NCBI RefSeq assembly: GCF_001591545.1
Contig: NZ_BCVC01000001.1
Coordinates: 434,001 to 498,000 of the forward strand
Direction of reading: 5' to 3'
Source: Lederbergia lenta NBRC 16444
GTDB lineage: Bacteria; Bacillota; Bacilli; Bacillales; Bacillaceae_C
Length of the DNA: 64,000 bases
In this document: in pieces, positions 1 to 7,238 of the stretch
Layout of the letters: each line of letters begins with the position of its first letter
Numbering within the stretch: the stretch's first letter is position 1
The notes under the pieces: model-generated
Databases searched by the model: none
Seen by the model: only the letters and a program-made list of their open reading frames with translations
Told to the model about the DNA's origin: nothing
Made by a program: the position numbers and the translations under genes

Positions 1-426
1 ATGTTCGGCAAAATTATTGCAAGCTTCTATCCCATCGTCATCAGGTTGTAAATCAATGATCAAGCTATCAAGTGCAATATCTGCACCCAGTTCTTCAAGC
101 TTATTGGCAAATAGGTGTATAGCGGATCCGTATGTCGAAGTGTAGTAAGAATCACCTGAACCGAAAGTAGCTGCTTTTATTCCCTTCAAGTTAAGAGCGT
201 CCAATTCTTCATAAAAATCCATGAATTCATCAGGAATGACTCCACCATCCCATGTATATGTTCCAATCAATATCCCATCATAATGAAGAAGTTCCTCTGG
301 TTCGACATCAAATGCATCTTTAATCGAAAGTTGCAACCGGTTATTTTTTATTACAGCTATAATTGCTTCAGCCATCATTTCTGTATTTCCTGTAGCACTT
401 GTATATATTAAAAGGATTTTCCTCAT
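1..426 (-). CDS. Flavodoxin, C-terminal part cut off by window edge
   Basis: Small FMN-binding electron carrier of the cytoplasm. The first 142 codons are visible, starting at the ATG at 426; the 3' end lies beyond position 1. The N-terminus MRKILLIYTSATGNTE carries the flavodoxin phosphate-binding loop (T-S-A-T-G-N-T), followed by GTYTWDGG, which usually packs on the isoalloxazine ring, and FGSGDSYY, the second FMN loop. The size and motifs fit short-chain flavodoxins such as B. subtilis YkuN/YkuP, which replace ferredoxin and feed desaturase or nitric-oxide-synthase reactions; which partner is used here cannot be told. It is divergent from the stress protein gene at 586, with about 160 bp between them. 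Confidence 0.88.
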   Translation of the reverse strand, partial: MRKILLIYTSATGNTEMMAEAIIAVIKNNRLQLSIKDAFDVEPEELLHYDGILIGTYTWDGGVIPDEFMDFYEELDALNLKGIKAATFGSGDSYYTSTYGSAIHLFANKLEELGADIALDSLIIDLQPDDDGIEACNNFAEH

Positions 427-517
427 GCTTATCACTCTTTCTTATCACTCTATCTATCATACCAAATTTAGCATGATAATATCACGAATCTGATCATGAC
501 AAACTTGTGAAAACTAT

Positions 518-542
518 GTTTTATCATTTGTTGAGAGGGAAG
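518..542 (+). promoter_or_regulatory. Candidate SigB-type promoter of the yfkM-like gene
   Basis: GTTTTA (518-523), a 13-nt spacer, then GGGAAG (537-542). This resembles the SigB pattern GTTTAA-N12-15-GGGWAT, with one mismatch in the -35 and one or two in the -10. The B. subtilis orthologue of the downstream gene, general stress protein 18 (YfkM), is SigB-dependent, which supports the reading. Confidence 0.45.
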
Positions 543-585
543 ATAGATGAAGAAGAGACTATAAGAATAGGGGATGAGGTTAATA

Positions 586-1098
586 ATGGGTAAGAAGATA
601 GCAACATTGATTACTGATATGTTCGAGGACTCGGAATATACTGATCCAGCTTCAGCGTTTAAAGAAGAGGGACACACAGTTGTTACTATTGAAAAAGAAG
701 CAGGTAAAACAGTCACTGGTAAACAGGGAAAAGCAAAGGTTAAGATTGATGAAGGGATTGATACAGTCAACCCTGATGATTTTGATGCTTTATTTCTTCC
801 AGGGGGCTTTTCACCTGATCAACTAAGGGCTGACGAAAGATTTGTTACATTTACGAAAGCATTTATGGATGAGAAAAAACCTGTTTTCGCTATCTGTCAT
901 GGTCCGCAGTTATTAATTACTGCTAAGTCTTTGGAAGGTAGAAAAGCAACAGGGTATAAATCTATTAAAGTGGACATGGAATATGCAGGCGTAGATTATA
1001 AAGATGAAGAAGTTGTTGTTTGCTCCAATCAATTGGTGACAAGTCGAACACCAGATGATTTGCCAGCATTTATTAGAGAATCAATAAAACTTCTTTGA
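586..1098 (+). CDS. yfkM: DJ-1/PfpI family general stress protein (YfkM-like)
   Basis: Cytoplasmic DJ-1/PfpI (class I glutamine amidotransferase-like) protein of 170 aa. The nucleophile elbow AICHGPQ holds the family's reactive cysteine (about C104) followed by His. The N-terminus KKIATLITDMFEDSEY contains the acidic residue that hydrogen-bonds the cysteine in this family. It matches B. subtilis YfkM (general stress protein 18); related proteins act as glyoxalase/deglycase-like or chaperone enzymes, and the substrate here is unknown. I chose the ATG at 586, not the in-frame ATG at 574, because the GGGGATGAGG ribosome-binding site overlaps the upstream ATG. A strong terminator follows directly, so it is monocistronic. 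Confidence 0.88.
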   Translation: MGKKIATLITDMFEDSEYTDPASAFKEEGHTVVTIEKEAGKTVTGKQGKAKVKIDEGIDTVNPDDFDALFLPGGFSPDQLRADERFVTFTKAFMDEKKPVFAICHGPQLLITAKSLEGRKATGYKSIKVDMEYAGVDYKDEEVVVCSNQLVTSRTPDDLPAFIRESIKLL

Positions 1099-1111
1099 TC
1101 ATTTTATTGTT

Positions 1112-1150
1112 AAACAATGGCTCCCGACAATGGAGAGCCATTGTTTTTTG
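1112..1150 (+). terminator. Intrinsic terminator after yfkM-like gene
   Basis: Perfect stem AACAATGGCTC / GAGCCATTGTT followed by a T run. Confidence 0.9.
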
Positions 1151-1252
1151 TTTACTTCTCAATATAAAAGGTCTCTCTTTTTTTTTATATAACAAATGTG
1201 ACCAAATTATGTTAAAATTATGTACAAATAAGCGTTGTATTAAGGGAGTATT

Positions 1253-1831
1253 ATGAAGGAGATAATTTTACTAATAGGAGCTTATATAATCGGAAATATG
1301 TTAACGGGACACGTACTCGCTAAATTTTTTTATCAAAAAGAAATTTATCATGAAGGAAGCGGAAATGCGGGAGCACGTAATGCAGGTAGATTATTCGGTA
1401 AATCTGCATTTGTTATTACCTTTTTTGGCGACGCCGGGAAAGGAGCAATAACCTTATTATTGGCTAGATGGCTTGGATTTACTTTAGAATGGCAATTATT
1501 TATTTTATTAGCAGTAATTATCGGTCATATATTTCCAGTCGTACTTCACTTTCATGGTGGTAAAGGGATGTCTACTTATATTGGTGGAATGCTTGCTTTT
1601 CATCCGATCTTATTTTCTGTATTTACCGGTGTTTTTTTAATTATTTATCTTGTTTTTAAAAGTGTTACGTTAGCAGGGATGGCTGCTCTATTTATTTTAC
1701 CAGTTATAATGATACTATTTTCTTTCGAGTGGCCAGCAATTATTGTTTCTAGTATCATTTCTGCACTTGTCATTTTTGCGCATCGACGCAATATTACCGA
1801 AAAAATTTTCATCGAAAGGAAAATCAGCTGA
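1253..1831 (+). CDS. PlsY-family acyltransferase (glycerol-3-phosphate acyltransferase paralogue)
   Basis: Integral membrane protein of 192 aa from the PlsY (DUF205) family, which moves an acyl chain from acyl-phosphate to glycerol-3-phosphate in phospholipid synthesis. The three family signatures are present: the GSGNAGARNAGR loop (residues about 35-46), the GDAGKGA loop and the HFHGGKGMSTY motif. About five hydrophobic segments are visible. The start ATG at 1253 is preceded by AAGGGAG. Its TGA overlaps the next gene's ATG (TGATG at 1829-1833), so the two proteins should be made together. The housekeeping plsY of Bacillus normally sits next to parE; this copy, paired with a GNAT-aminotransferase fusion, may be a specialised paralogue whose acceptor is not glycerol-3-phosphate. 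That last point is inference. Confidence 0.85.
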   Translation: MKEIILLIGAYIIGNMLTGHVLAKFFYQKEIYHEGSGNAGARNAGRLFGKSAFVITFFGDAGKGAITLLLARWLGFTLEWQLFILLAVIIGHIFPVVLHFHGGKGMSTYIGGMLAFHPILFSVFTGVFLIIYLVFKSVTLAGMAALFILPVIMILFSFEWPAIIVSSIISALVIFAHRRNITEKIFIERKIS

Positions 1832-3420
1832 TGAGTTTCATCTATAAGATTGCTAATCAACCAGCGGAATTTGACCAAATTAAACAGTTAAATTACCGGA
1901 CGTTTGTAGAGGAAATTCCTCAACATGAAAAAAATGATTCACATACACTAGTAGATAAGTTTCATGATGAAAATACATATATTGTTTGTTTGAAAGAGGG
2001 GCAGGTTATTGGCATGATTTGCGTGCGCAGTAATCGACCATTTTCTCTTGATGGAAAAATTGGTGAAATCGAGCAGCATCTACCTGTTCATGTAGACCAT
2101 CCATGTGAGATAAGATTGCTAGCAGTTGACCAAAAATATCGAAATGGGCGAGTATTTCTAGGGATAGCGCAAGCGTTGATTCGTTTCTGTTTGAAGTTGG
2201 GCTATGATGCCGCTGTTATTTCTGGGACAACGAGAGAACAAAAACTATATGGGCAAATGGGTTTTCAAGGTTTTGCTTTCCTAACAGGAGATGAAGATGC
2301 AGCTTTTCAACCAATGTATTTAACGAAAGCTACTTTTGATGCAGGAATAGCGGGAAGGATTTTAAAAGAGCAAAATAATTTTCTGCCTGGACCCGCAACA
2401 ATCCCAGCTGAAGTGCAACAAGCGCTTGCTACTACTCCATATTCCCATAGGTCTAAGGAATTTGATAATTTACTTCTGGATGTACAAATGAAATTAAAAA
2501 AGCTAGTTAACGCTAATTTTGTCCAATTATTACATGGGACTGGTACATTAGCAAATGATGTTGTGACTGGACAATTAAGCTTATTGGGTGGGAAAGGATT
2601 AATACTTGTAAATGGAGAATTTGGAAGGCGATTAGTCAATCATGCTGTACGATTTGGATTGCAATTTGATAGACTGGAAGCAGAATGGGGAATGGCATTT
2701 ACAGAAGATGAAATACAATGGCAAGTAGAAAAAGAAGATTATCGCTGGATTTGGGCGGTGCATTGTGAAACATCTACAGGAATTTTAAATGACTTAGAGA
2801 TATTAAAAAAGATTAGCAAACAGTGTGGGAGCAAACTAGCTATAGATTGTATTAGTTCCATTGGCACACTTCCAATCGATTTAGATGGCGTTGCATTTGC
2901 ATCAGGAGTGAGTGGTAAAGCATTAGCGAGTTATACAGGTCTTTCCTTCGTTTTTCATGAGGAGGCTGTCAAACAAACGAATAGCTTGCCGCGCTATCTT
3001 GATCTTGGTATATATGCTGAGTCAGGAGGAATTCCATATACCCAATCTTCCAACCTGGTAGGAGCATTAGCAGCAGCATTGAAGAGATACGATCAGTCGG
3101 AAATAGTATACGACCAAATGAGAGATCGCTTTTTAGTTATCAGAAAAGGTTTGGAAGAAATAGGATTTTCTGTTTTAGCAAATGAAGGCGTTACTGCACC
3201 AACAATTTTAACGATTTCTCCACCAGAAGGAGAATGTGCAAAGCAACTAGGAGATAATTTGTATTTAAATGGCTTTAGCGTGCATTATGAAAGTTCTTAT
3301 TTGCAAGAAAAAAATTGGCTGCAAATTTCTTGTATTAATGAAGTGAAAGAAAAAGAAATAGATAGATTGCTTCGCGTGATGAAAGGTTTAAGAGATTCGA
3401 ATAGACAGATAATTGTATAA
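1831..3420 (+). CDS. GNAT acyl/acetyltransferase fused to class V aminotransferase
   Basis: Two-domain protein of 529 aa. Residues 1 to about 175 form a GNAT-like domain. Its N-terminal pattern NYRTFVEEIP, then DKFHDENTYIV, then GEIEQHLPV and CEIRLLAVDQKYRNGRV, is reminiscent of the N-acyl-amino-acid synthase/LuxI branch as well as ordinary GNATs. From about residue 180 a fold-type I, class V aminotransferase begins with LPGPATIP (L185-P188); the PLP-binding lysine is probably K363 in GVSGKALASY, preceded by AIDCISSIG. This half resembles alanine-glyoxylate and 2-aminoethylphosphonate-pyruvate aminotransferases. The gene is coupled by stop/start overlap to the PlsY-like gene upstream. An attractive but unproven reading is that the aminotransferase makes an amine that the GNAT half acylates. 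The substrate is unknown. Confidence 0.82.
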   Translation: MSFIYKIANQPAEFDQIKQLNYRTFVEEIPQHEKNDSHTLVDKFHDENTYIVCLKEGQVIGMICVRSNRPFSLDGKIGEIEQHLPVHVDHPCEIRLLAVDQKYRNGRVFLGIAQALIRFCLKLGYDAAVISGTTREQKLYGQMGFQGFAFLTGDEDAAFQPMYLTKATFDAGIAGRILKEQNNFLPGPATIPAEVQQALATTPYSHRSKEFDNLLLDVQMKLKKLVNANFVQLLHGTGTLANDVVTGQLSLLGGKGLILVNGEFGRRLVNHAVRFGLQFDRLEAEWGMAFTEDEIQWQVEKEDYRWIWAVHCETSTGILNDLEILKKISKQCGSKLAIDCISSIGTLPIDLDGVAFASGVSGKALASYTGLSFVFHEEAVKQTNSLPRYLDLGIYAESGGIPYTQSSNLVGALAAALKRYDQSEIVYDQMRDRFLVIRKGLEEIGFSVLANEGVTAPTILTISPPEGECAKQLGDNLYLNGFSVHYESSYLQEKNWLQISCINEVKEKEIDRLLRVMKGLRDSNRQIIV

Positions 3421-3431
3421 TAAACTTTAGT

Positions 3432-3470
3432 GAGAGGCAATTCAAGCTTGAGATTGCCTCTCTTCTTTTA
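3432..3470. terminator. Bidirectional intrinsic terminator
   Basis: Perfect stem GAGAGGCAAT (3432-3441) / ATTGCCTCTC (3453-3462) with T-rich flanks, between converging genes (fusion gene and mtnE). Confidence 0.88.
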
Positions 3471-3478
3471 TTTTCATT

Positions 3479-4651
3479 TTAAAAAATATCAAGTTTAGCT
3501 ATTCTGTGTGCAGCTTCGCGGAGACGTTCTTCTGTAGTTAGAAGACCAACTCTAATATAGCCTTCTCCATGTTTACCGAAACCAATTCCTGGAGCCACAG
3601 CAATATGAGCTTGCTCAAGTAATAAATCTGCAAATGATTCTGAGGTATACCCCGTAGGAACTTTTAGCCATGCAAAGAAAGATCCTGGGGGTGACTGGAC
3701 TTCCCAGCCAATATCATGCAAGCTTGAAATAAGTACATTTCGCCTTTTTTCATAAGTAGCATTTAATTGATTGGTGGATTCTTGTGAGCTAGACAAGGCT
3801 TCAATTGCTGCATCTTGTACCGCCCCAAACAGGCTTACGTATAAATGGTCTTGTATGAGATTGATAGCTTCGATGACGGAAGGATTTCCAACAGCAAAAG
3901 CGATCCGCCAGCCTGCCATATTATAAGTTTTTGACATTGTGTATATTTCCACACCAATATTCTTTGCGCCGGGTGTTTGTAAAAAACTAATTGGCTTTTT
4001 ATTGTCAAAACCTATTGCACTGTAGGCGAAATCATGAACAACACAAATATCATTTTGGGATGCAAAATCAACTGTTTTTTTGAAAAAGTCTAAGTTCGCT
4101 ATCGCACCAGTTGGATTATTAGGATAATTTAGAATTAATAGCTTTGCTTTCTTGATAATATCCATAGGAATTTCTTCGTATTGAGGGAGAAACTTATTAT
4201 TAGCAGTGAGCGGTATCATTTCCATATGAGCTTTTGCTAATGCGGCTCCTGACCAATAATCTGGATAACCCGGGTCGGGAACAAGCATTGTATCACCAGG
4301 ATTCAAAAGGCATTGTGGCAATTCGCCAAGCCCAGCTTTACCGCCAAATAAAATCGCAACTTCTGTTTTGGGATCCAGATGCACACCATATTCTCGCTGA
4401 TAAAATTCTGTTACAGCTTGTTTTAACTCAGGCTTGCCGCGAAATGGAGGATAGCCATGATTGCTGTGTTGTTCAGCTGCCGATCTTAGGCGTTTTACAA
4501 TATGGATAGGCGTAGGTAGGTCAGGGTTACCTTGCCCGAGATTGATCACATCATGGCCATCAGCAATAGCTTGATTGACTTTTTGTACAAGTGAAGCAAA
4601 AAATTGGGTAGGTAATTGTTTTAATATATTTGAAGTTTCGAACCTTTTCAT
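3479..4651 (-). CDS. mtnE: Methionine-salvage aminotransferase MtnE (class I/II)
   Basis: PLP-dependent fold-type I aminotransferase of 390 aa, cytoplasmic. Visible motifs: NLGQGNPDLPTP near the N-terminus, NYPNNPTGA (substrate/PLP pocket), the PLP lysine K241 in YTMSKTYNMAGWR, and the carboxylate-binding arginine in GYIRVGLL near the C-terminus. The sequence fits B. subtilis MtnE (YkrV), which transaminates 2-keto-4-methylthiobutyrate to methionine as the last step of the 5'-methylthioadenosine salvage pathway. The divergent neighbour is an MtnU-like omega-amidase gene, the usual partner, which supports the call. The 113-bp gap is too short to hold a SAM riboswitch and none is seen. Ribosome-binding site AGAGGTG precedes the ATG at 4651. 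Confidence 0.85.
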   Translation of the reverse strand: MKRFETSNILKQLPTQFFASLVQKVNQAIADGHDVINLGQGNPDLPTPIHIVKRLRSAAEQHSNHGYPPFRGKPELKQAVTEFYQREYGVHLDPKTEVAILFGGKAGLGELPQCLLNPGDTMLVPDPGYPDYWSGAALAKAHMEMIPLTANNKFLPQYEEIPMDIIKKAKLLILNYPNNPTGAIANLDFFKKTVDFASQNDICVVHDFAYSAIGFDNKKPISFLQTPGAKNIGVEIYTMSKTYNMAGWRIAFAVGNPSVIEAINLIQDHLYVSLFGAVQDAAIEALSSSQESTNQLNATYEKRRNVLISSLHDIGWEVQSPPGSFFAWLKVPTGYTSESFADLLLEQAHIAVAPGIGFGKHGEGYIRVGLLTTEERLREAAHRIAKLDIF

Positions 4652-4767
4652 AATAGCACCTCTGGTTATTATAATAAGACTATTAGCTTTTCATATATAG
4701 TTGTAAATGTTATAACGAAATATAATATTTGTAAAGTATCGAAAATTTAAAATAGAGGAGTGGTATG

Positions 4768-5550
4768 ATGGAATGGAAAGTTGGCTGTATTCAAATGGAT
4801 ATTGCTTATGGAGATCCAGTACAAAATTTTAAGATAGCAGAACAATGGTTTAAAAAAGCTGCAAAGGAAAAATGTACAGTCGTCGTACTACCTGAACTAT
4901 GGACAACTGGGTATGATTTAACACGTCTTGATGAAATAGCTCATGAAGAAGGAGAAAATGTCATACATTTTTTACAAGCACAAGCAAAGAAACATAGCTT
5001 TCATATCGTCGGGGGCTCGGTAGCTAAAAAAACGAATGAAGGTGTAAACAATACGATGTATATCATCGATAAAGAGGGAAAGTTGATCCATGAATATAGT
5101 AAGCTCCATTTATTCCAGCTAATGGATGAACATTTATATTTACAAGCTGGTGAGGATGAAACGATGTTTACAATAGAAGGGGAAGAGGCAGCAAGTTTTA
5201 TTTGTTATGATATTAGGTTCCCAGAATGGTTACGTAAACCAGTCCTAAAAGGCGCTAAAGTTTTATTCGTAGTAGCAGAGTGGCCGGAAGCGAGGGTTGA
5301 CCATTGGCGAATTCTATTAAAGGCACGCGCCATTGAAAATCAAAGCTATGTGATTGCTTGCAATCGAGTAGGAAAAGATACAAATAATACATTTGCTGGC
5401 CATTCCATGATCATTGATCCATGGGGAGCTGTTATATCAGAGGGAGGTATTGGAGAAGAACTTGTAATTGGTAACATTAGCCCTGATAAAATAGGAGAAA
5501 TCCGCAGCCGAATCCCAATCTTCGACGACCGCCGCCCGAAATATTATTAA
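4768..5550 (+). CDS. mtnU: Carbon-nitrogen hydrolase MtnU (omega-amidase type)
   Basis: Nitrilase-superfamily hydrolase of about 260 aa. The catalytic triad is readable: Glu in VLPELWTTGYD, Lys in EYSKLHLF and Cys in FICYDIRFPE (E44, K112, C146 when counted from the upstream Met at 4765). MtnU-type enzymes deaminate 2-ketoglutaramate or similar alpha-keto amides left by glutamine-dependent transamination, removing the by-product of MtnE; the divergent mtnE fits this. Two adjacent ATGs exist at 4765 and 4768; GAGGAG ends at 4760, so 4768 has the better spacing. The downstream 350 bp hold no gene but a structured repeat-like element. Confidence 0.85.
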   Translation: MEWKVGCIQMDIAYGDPVQNFKIAEQWFKKAAKEKCTVVVLPELWTTGYDLTRLDEIAHEEGENVIHFLQAQAKKHSFHIVGGSVAKKTNEGVNNTMYIIDKEGKLIHEYSKLHLFQLMDEHLYLQAGEDETMFTIEGEEAASFICYDIRFPEWLRKPVLKGAKVLFVVAEWPEARVDHWRILLKARAIENQSYVIACNRVGKDTNNTFAGHSMIIDPWGAVISEGGIGEELVIGNISPDKIGEIRSRIPIFDDRRPKYY

Positions 5551-5560
5551 GAATAAGAAA

Positions 5561-5815
5561 GGTGGAAGCGACCGTTTAACGACGTACAAACTGCGCCCAC
5601 AACGTGTGGGTGCGTCGATGCTACTACAGGAAGTGGCGGTTTTAGTCGAGGAACCTTTGTATTTACGAGATAAAGGAAACACGTTGAGCCTGAAAGGCGA
5701 AGCGATGCTGACTTATTGTAGGAAGCATCCTGAAGTTTGCTAGTCGTTGGGAGCTGTAGCTAGACAATAAGGAACAATGGCTAAGTGCGCCACGTCGTTT
5801 GGCAACGCCATTATG
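5561..5815. repeat. Structured intergenic repeat-like element of Bacillaceae
   Basis: Fills most of the gene-free stretch 5551-5902. It begins with GGTGGAAGCGACCGTTTAAC, includes a hairpin with CGCCCACA/GTGTGGGTGCG arms (about 5593-5614), and ends near GTCGTTGGGAGCTGTAGCTA. AACGAC at 5578-5583 can pair with GTCGTT at 5743-5748, closing the element on itself. It is richer in G and C than its surroundings. From memory, similar 'GGCGGAAGCG...GGAGCTGGAGCTAGAC' blocks are dispersed between genes in Oceanobacillus/Virgibacillus-type genomes. Only one copy is visible here, so repeat status needs the full genome. Confidence 0.5.
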
Positions 5816-5821
5816 AGTAAT

Positions 5822-5861
5822 TTAAAAAAGGTAGTTGGAAAAAGCTCTTCCAACTACCTTT
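5822..5861 (-). terminator. Terminator of yfkK
   Basis: Perfect 14-bp stem (5827-5840 with 5848-5861), 7-nt loop. In the minus direction it is followed by a run of T (plus-strand A run at 5824-5829). Confidence 0.88.
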
Positions 5862-5902
5862 ATCTTCAAATTAACTTAGAAAACTTAATGAATTCCCCTA
5901 GA

Positions 5903-6127
5903 TTAATCCTTTCTAAGCTGTCCAAGTTCTTCTGCTAGTGCTTGCATTTCACTGGGACTGAAGCTGTTTTTTTTCTTTACTAGTTCATAGATATCAAGGA
6001 GATCCTCATATTTATTTTCATCTAGGCTGTCAGATTTTACTGCTCCTATATTTACCATTTTCATTTTTGTAACAATGTGGTTAACCATATATTCAATATT
6101 TTCTGGCGTGTTTTTAGTTAAATCCAT
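5903..6127 (-). CDS. yfkK: YfkK/DUF1128 small protein
   Basis: Small soluble acidic protein of 74 aa matching the DUF1128 family (B. subtilis YfkK): MDLTKNTPENIEYMV at the start, a helical middle, then FSPSEMQALAEELGQL. No catalytic motif is visible and the function is unknown. In B. subtilis it also lies close to yfkH, as here (divergent, 170 bp apart). The ATG at 6127 has a good AAGGGGATGAG ribosome-binding site and a dedicated strong terminator follows, so it is probably a monocistronic unit. Confidence 0.85.
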   Translation of the reverse strand: MDLTKNTPENIEYMVNHIVTKMKMVNIGAVKSDSLDENKYEDLLDIYELVKKKNSFSPSEMQALAEELGQLRKD

Positions 6128-6297
6128 TTATCTCATCCCCTTGGAAGTAATCATATCTTCCATAATTTCATTATTCAGGTAGATTGTCAAATGCTATTTT
6201 AAAATGTTAAAAGATATAAGCAATATGTTTTACAAAAGAATTAAGAGGTAAAAGATATAGATAGTACAAAGGAGTTTTATAAATATGAGGTGGTTAT

Positions 6298-7158
6298 ATG
6301 GGGAAGAGTCGATTAATTTTTAGAAAAAATAAAAATAAGATGATTAATTTTATTAAGCCGCTTATAAAAAAGATAATGGATAATGATGTAACAGGAATGG
6401 CTGCACAGCTAGCGTACTTTTTTCTTTTATCTATATTCCCATTACTTATTTTTATAGTGACATTATTACCGTACACACCATTAGCGCAAGAAGATGTATT
6501 TAATGTCATTAAAGACTATGCACCTCAAGAAACAATGACGATGATACAGAAAACATTAACAGAGGTGTTAGAGAGCCGGAATGGAGGTTTATTATCCATT
6601 GGGGTTATTGGTACATTATGGTCTGCTTCTAATGGAATGAATGCCCTTATGAAATCTATTAATAGAGCCTACGATGTGGAAGAAAAGCGGTCATTTATTG
6701 TCGCTCGAGGATTAGCAATTTTGTTAACACTCGCTATGATATTTGTATTTATTTTAGCATTATTGTTGCCAGTATTCGGAAAGCAACTTGGTATTTTTAT
6801 ATTTTCAAACTTTGGTCAATCAGAAATGTTCTTGAGTATATGGGGGATCATGCGTTGGGTGCTTAGTCCCTTAATTTTATTCATCGTTTTTCTAGGCATA
6901 TATTATCTAGCTCCAAGTATGAAAATAAAATGCATGACTGCCGTTCCAGGTGCCATTTTTGCAAGTGTCGGCTGGATTATCGTTTCACTCGGTTTCTCTT
7001 ATTATGTTACCAACTTTGGAAACTATACTTCCACATATGGAAGTATAGGGGGAATCATTATTCTCATGCTATGGTTTTATATTTCAGCTATTATTATAAT
7101 GGTTGGAGGAGAAATAAACTCACTTATGGGCGAAAGAAAAGGAAATTGTGAATTATAA
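6298..7158 (+). CDS. yfkH: YihY/BrkB-family membrane protein (YfkH)
   Basis: Integral membrane protein of 286 aa with about six long hydrophobic segments. It belongs to the YihY/BrkB family, once mis-annotated as ribonuclease BN. Family features visible are NDVTGMAAQLAYFFLLSIFP at the first membrane segment, the conserved LWSASNGMNALMKSINRAYD loop in the middle, and YGSIGGIIILMLWFY near the last segment. Its biochemical role is unknown, though transport or cell-envelope function is usually assumed. The AGGTGG ribosome-binding site precedes the ATG at 6298. It is monocistronic, ending in a strong bidirectional terminator shared with the converging pfeT. Confidence 0.87.
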   Translation: MGKSRLIFRKNKNKMINFIKPLIKKIMDNDVTGMAAQLAYFFLLSIFPLLIFIVTLLPYTPLAQEDVFNVIKDYAPQETMTMIQKTLTEVLESRNGGLLSIGVIGTLWSASNGMNALMKSINRAYDVEEKRSFIVARGLAILLTLAMIFVFILALLLPVFGKQLGIFIFSNFGQSEMFLSIWGIMRWVLSPLILFIVFLGIYYLAPSMKIKCMTAVPGAIFASVGWIIVSLGFSYYVTNFGNYTSTYGSIGGIIILMLWFYISAIIIMVGGEINSLMGERKGNCEL

Positions 7159-7194
7159 CGTGAAAAGCTAGATGAAATAAGAGGTTGAAATCAT

Positions 7195-7238
7195 AAAAAG
7201 CACTTGGCTCCGTTCAATGACGGAGCAAGTGCTTTTTT
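7195..7238. terminator. Bidirectional terminator between yfkH and pfeT
   Basis: Long stem AAGCACTTGgCTCCGT / ACGGAGcAAGTGCTT with T run on the plus strand and T-rich flank on the minus strand. The right arm's T run overlaps the pfeT stop codon at 7237-7239. Confidence 0.9.

Noticed and set aside
4652-4764. SAM riboswitch expected near methionine-salvage genes
   Set aside because: The gap is only 113 bp and AT-rich, without the conserved S-box elements.
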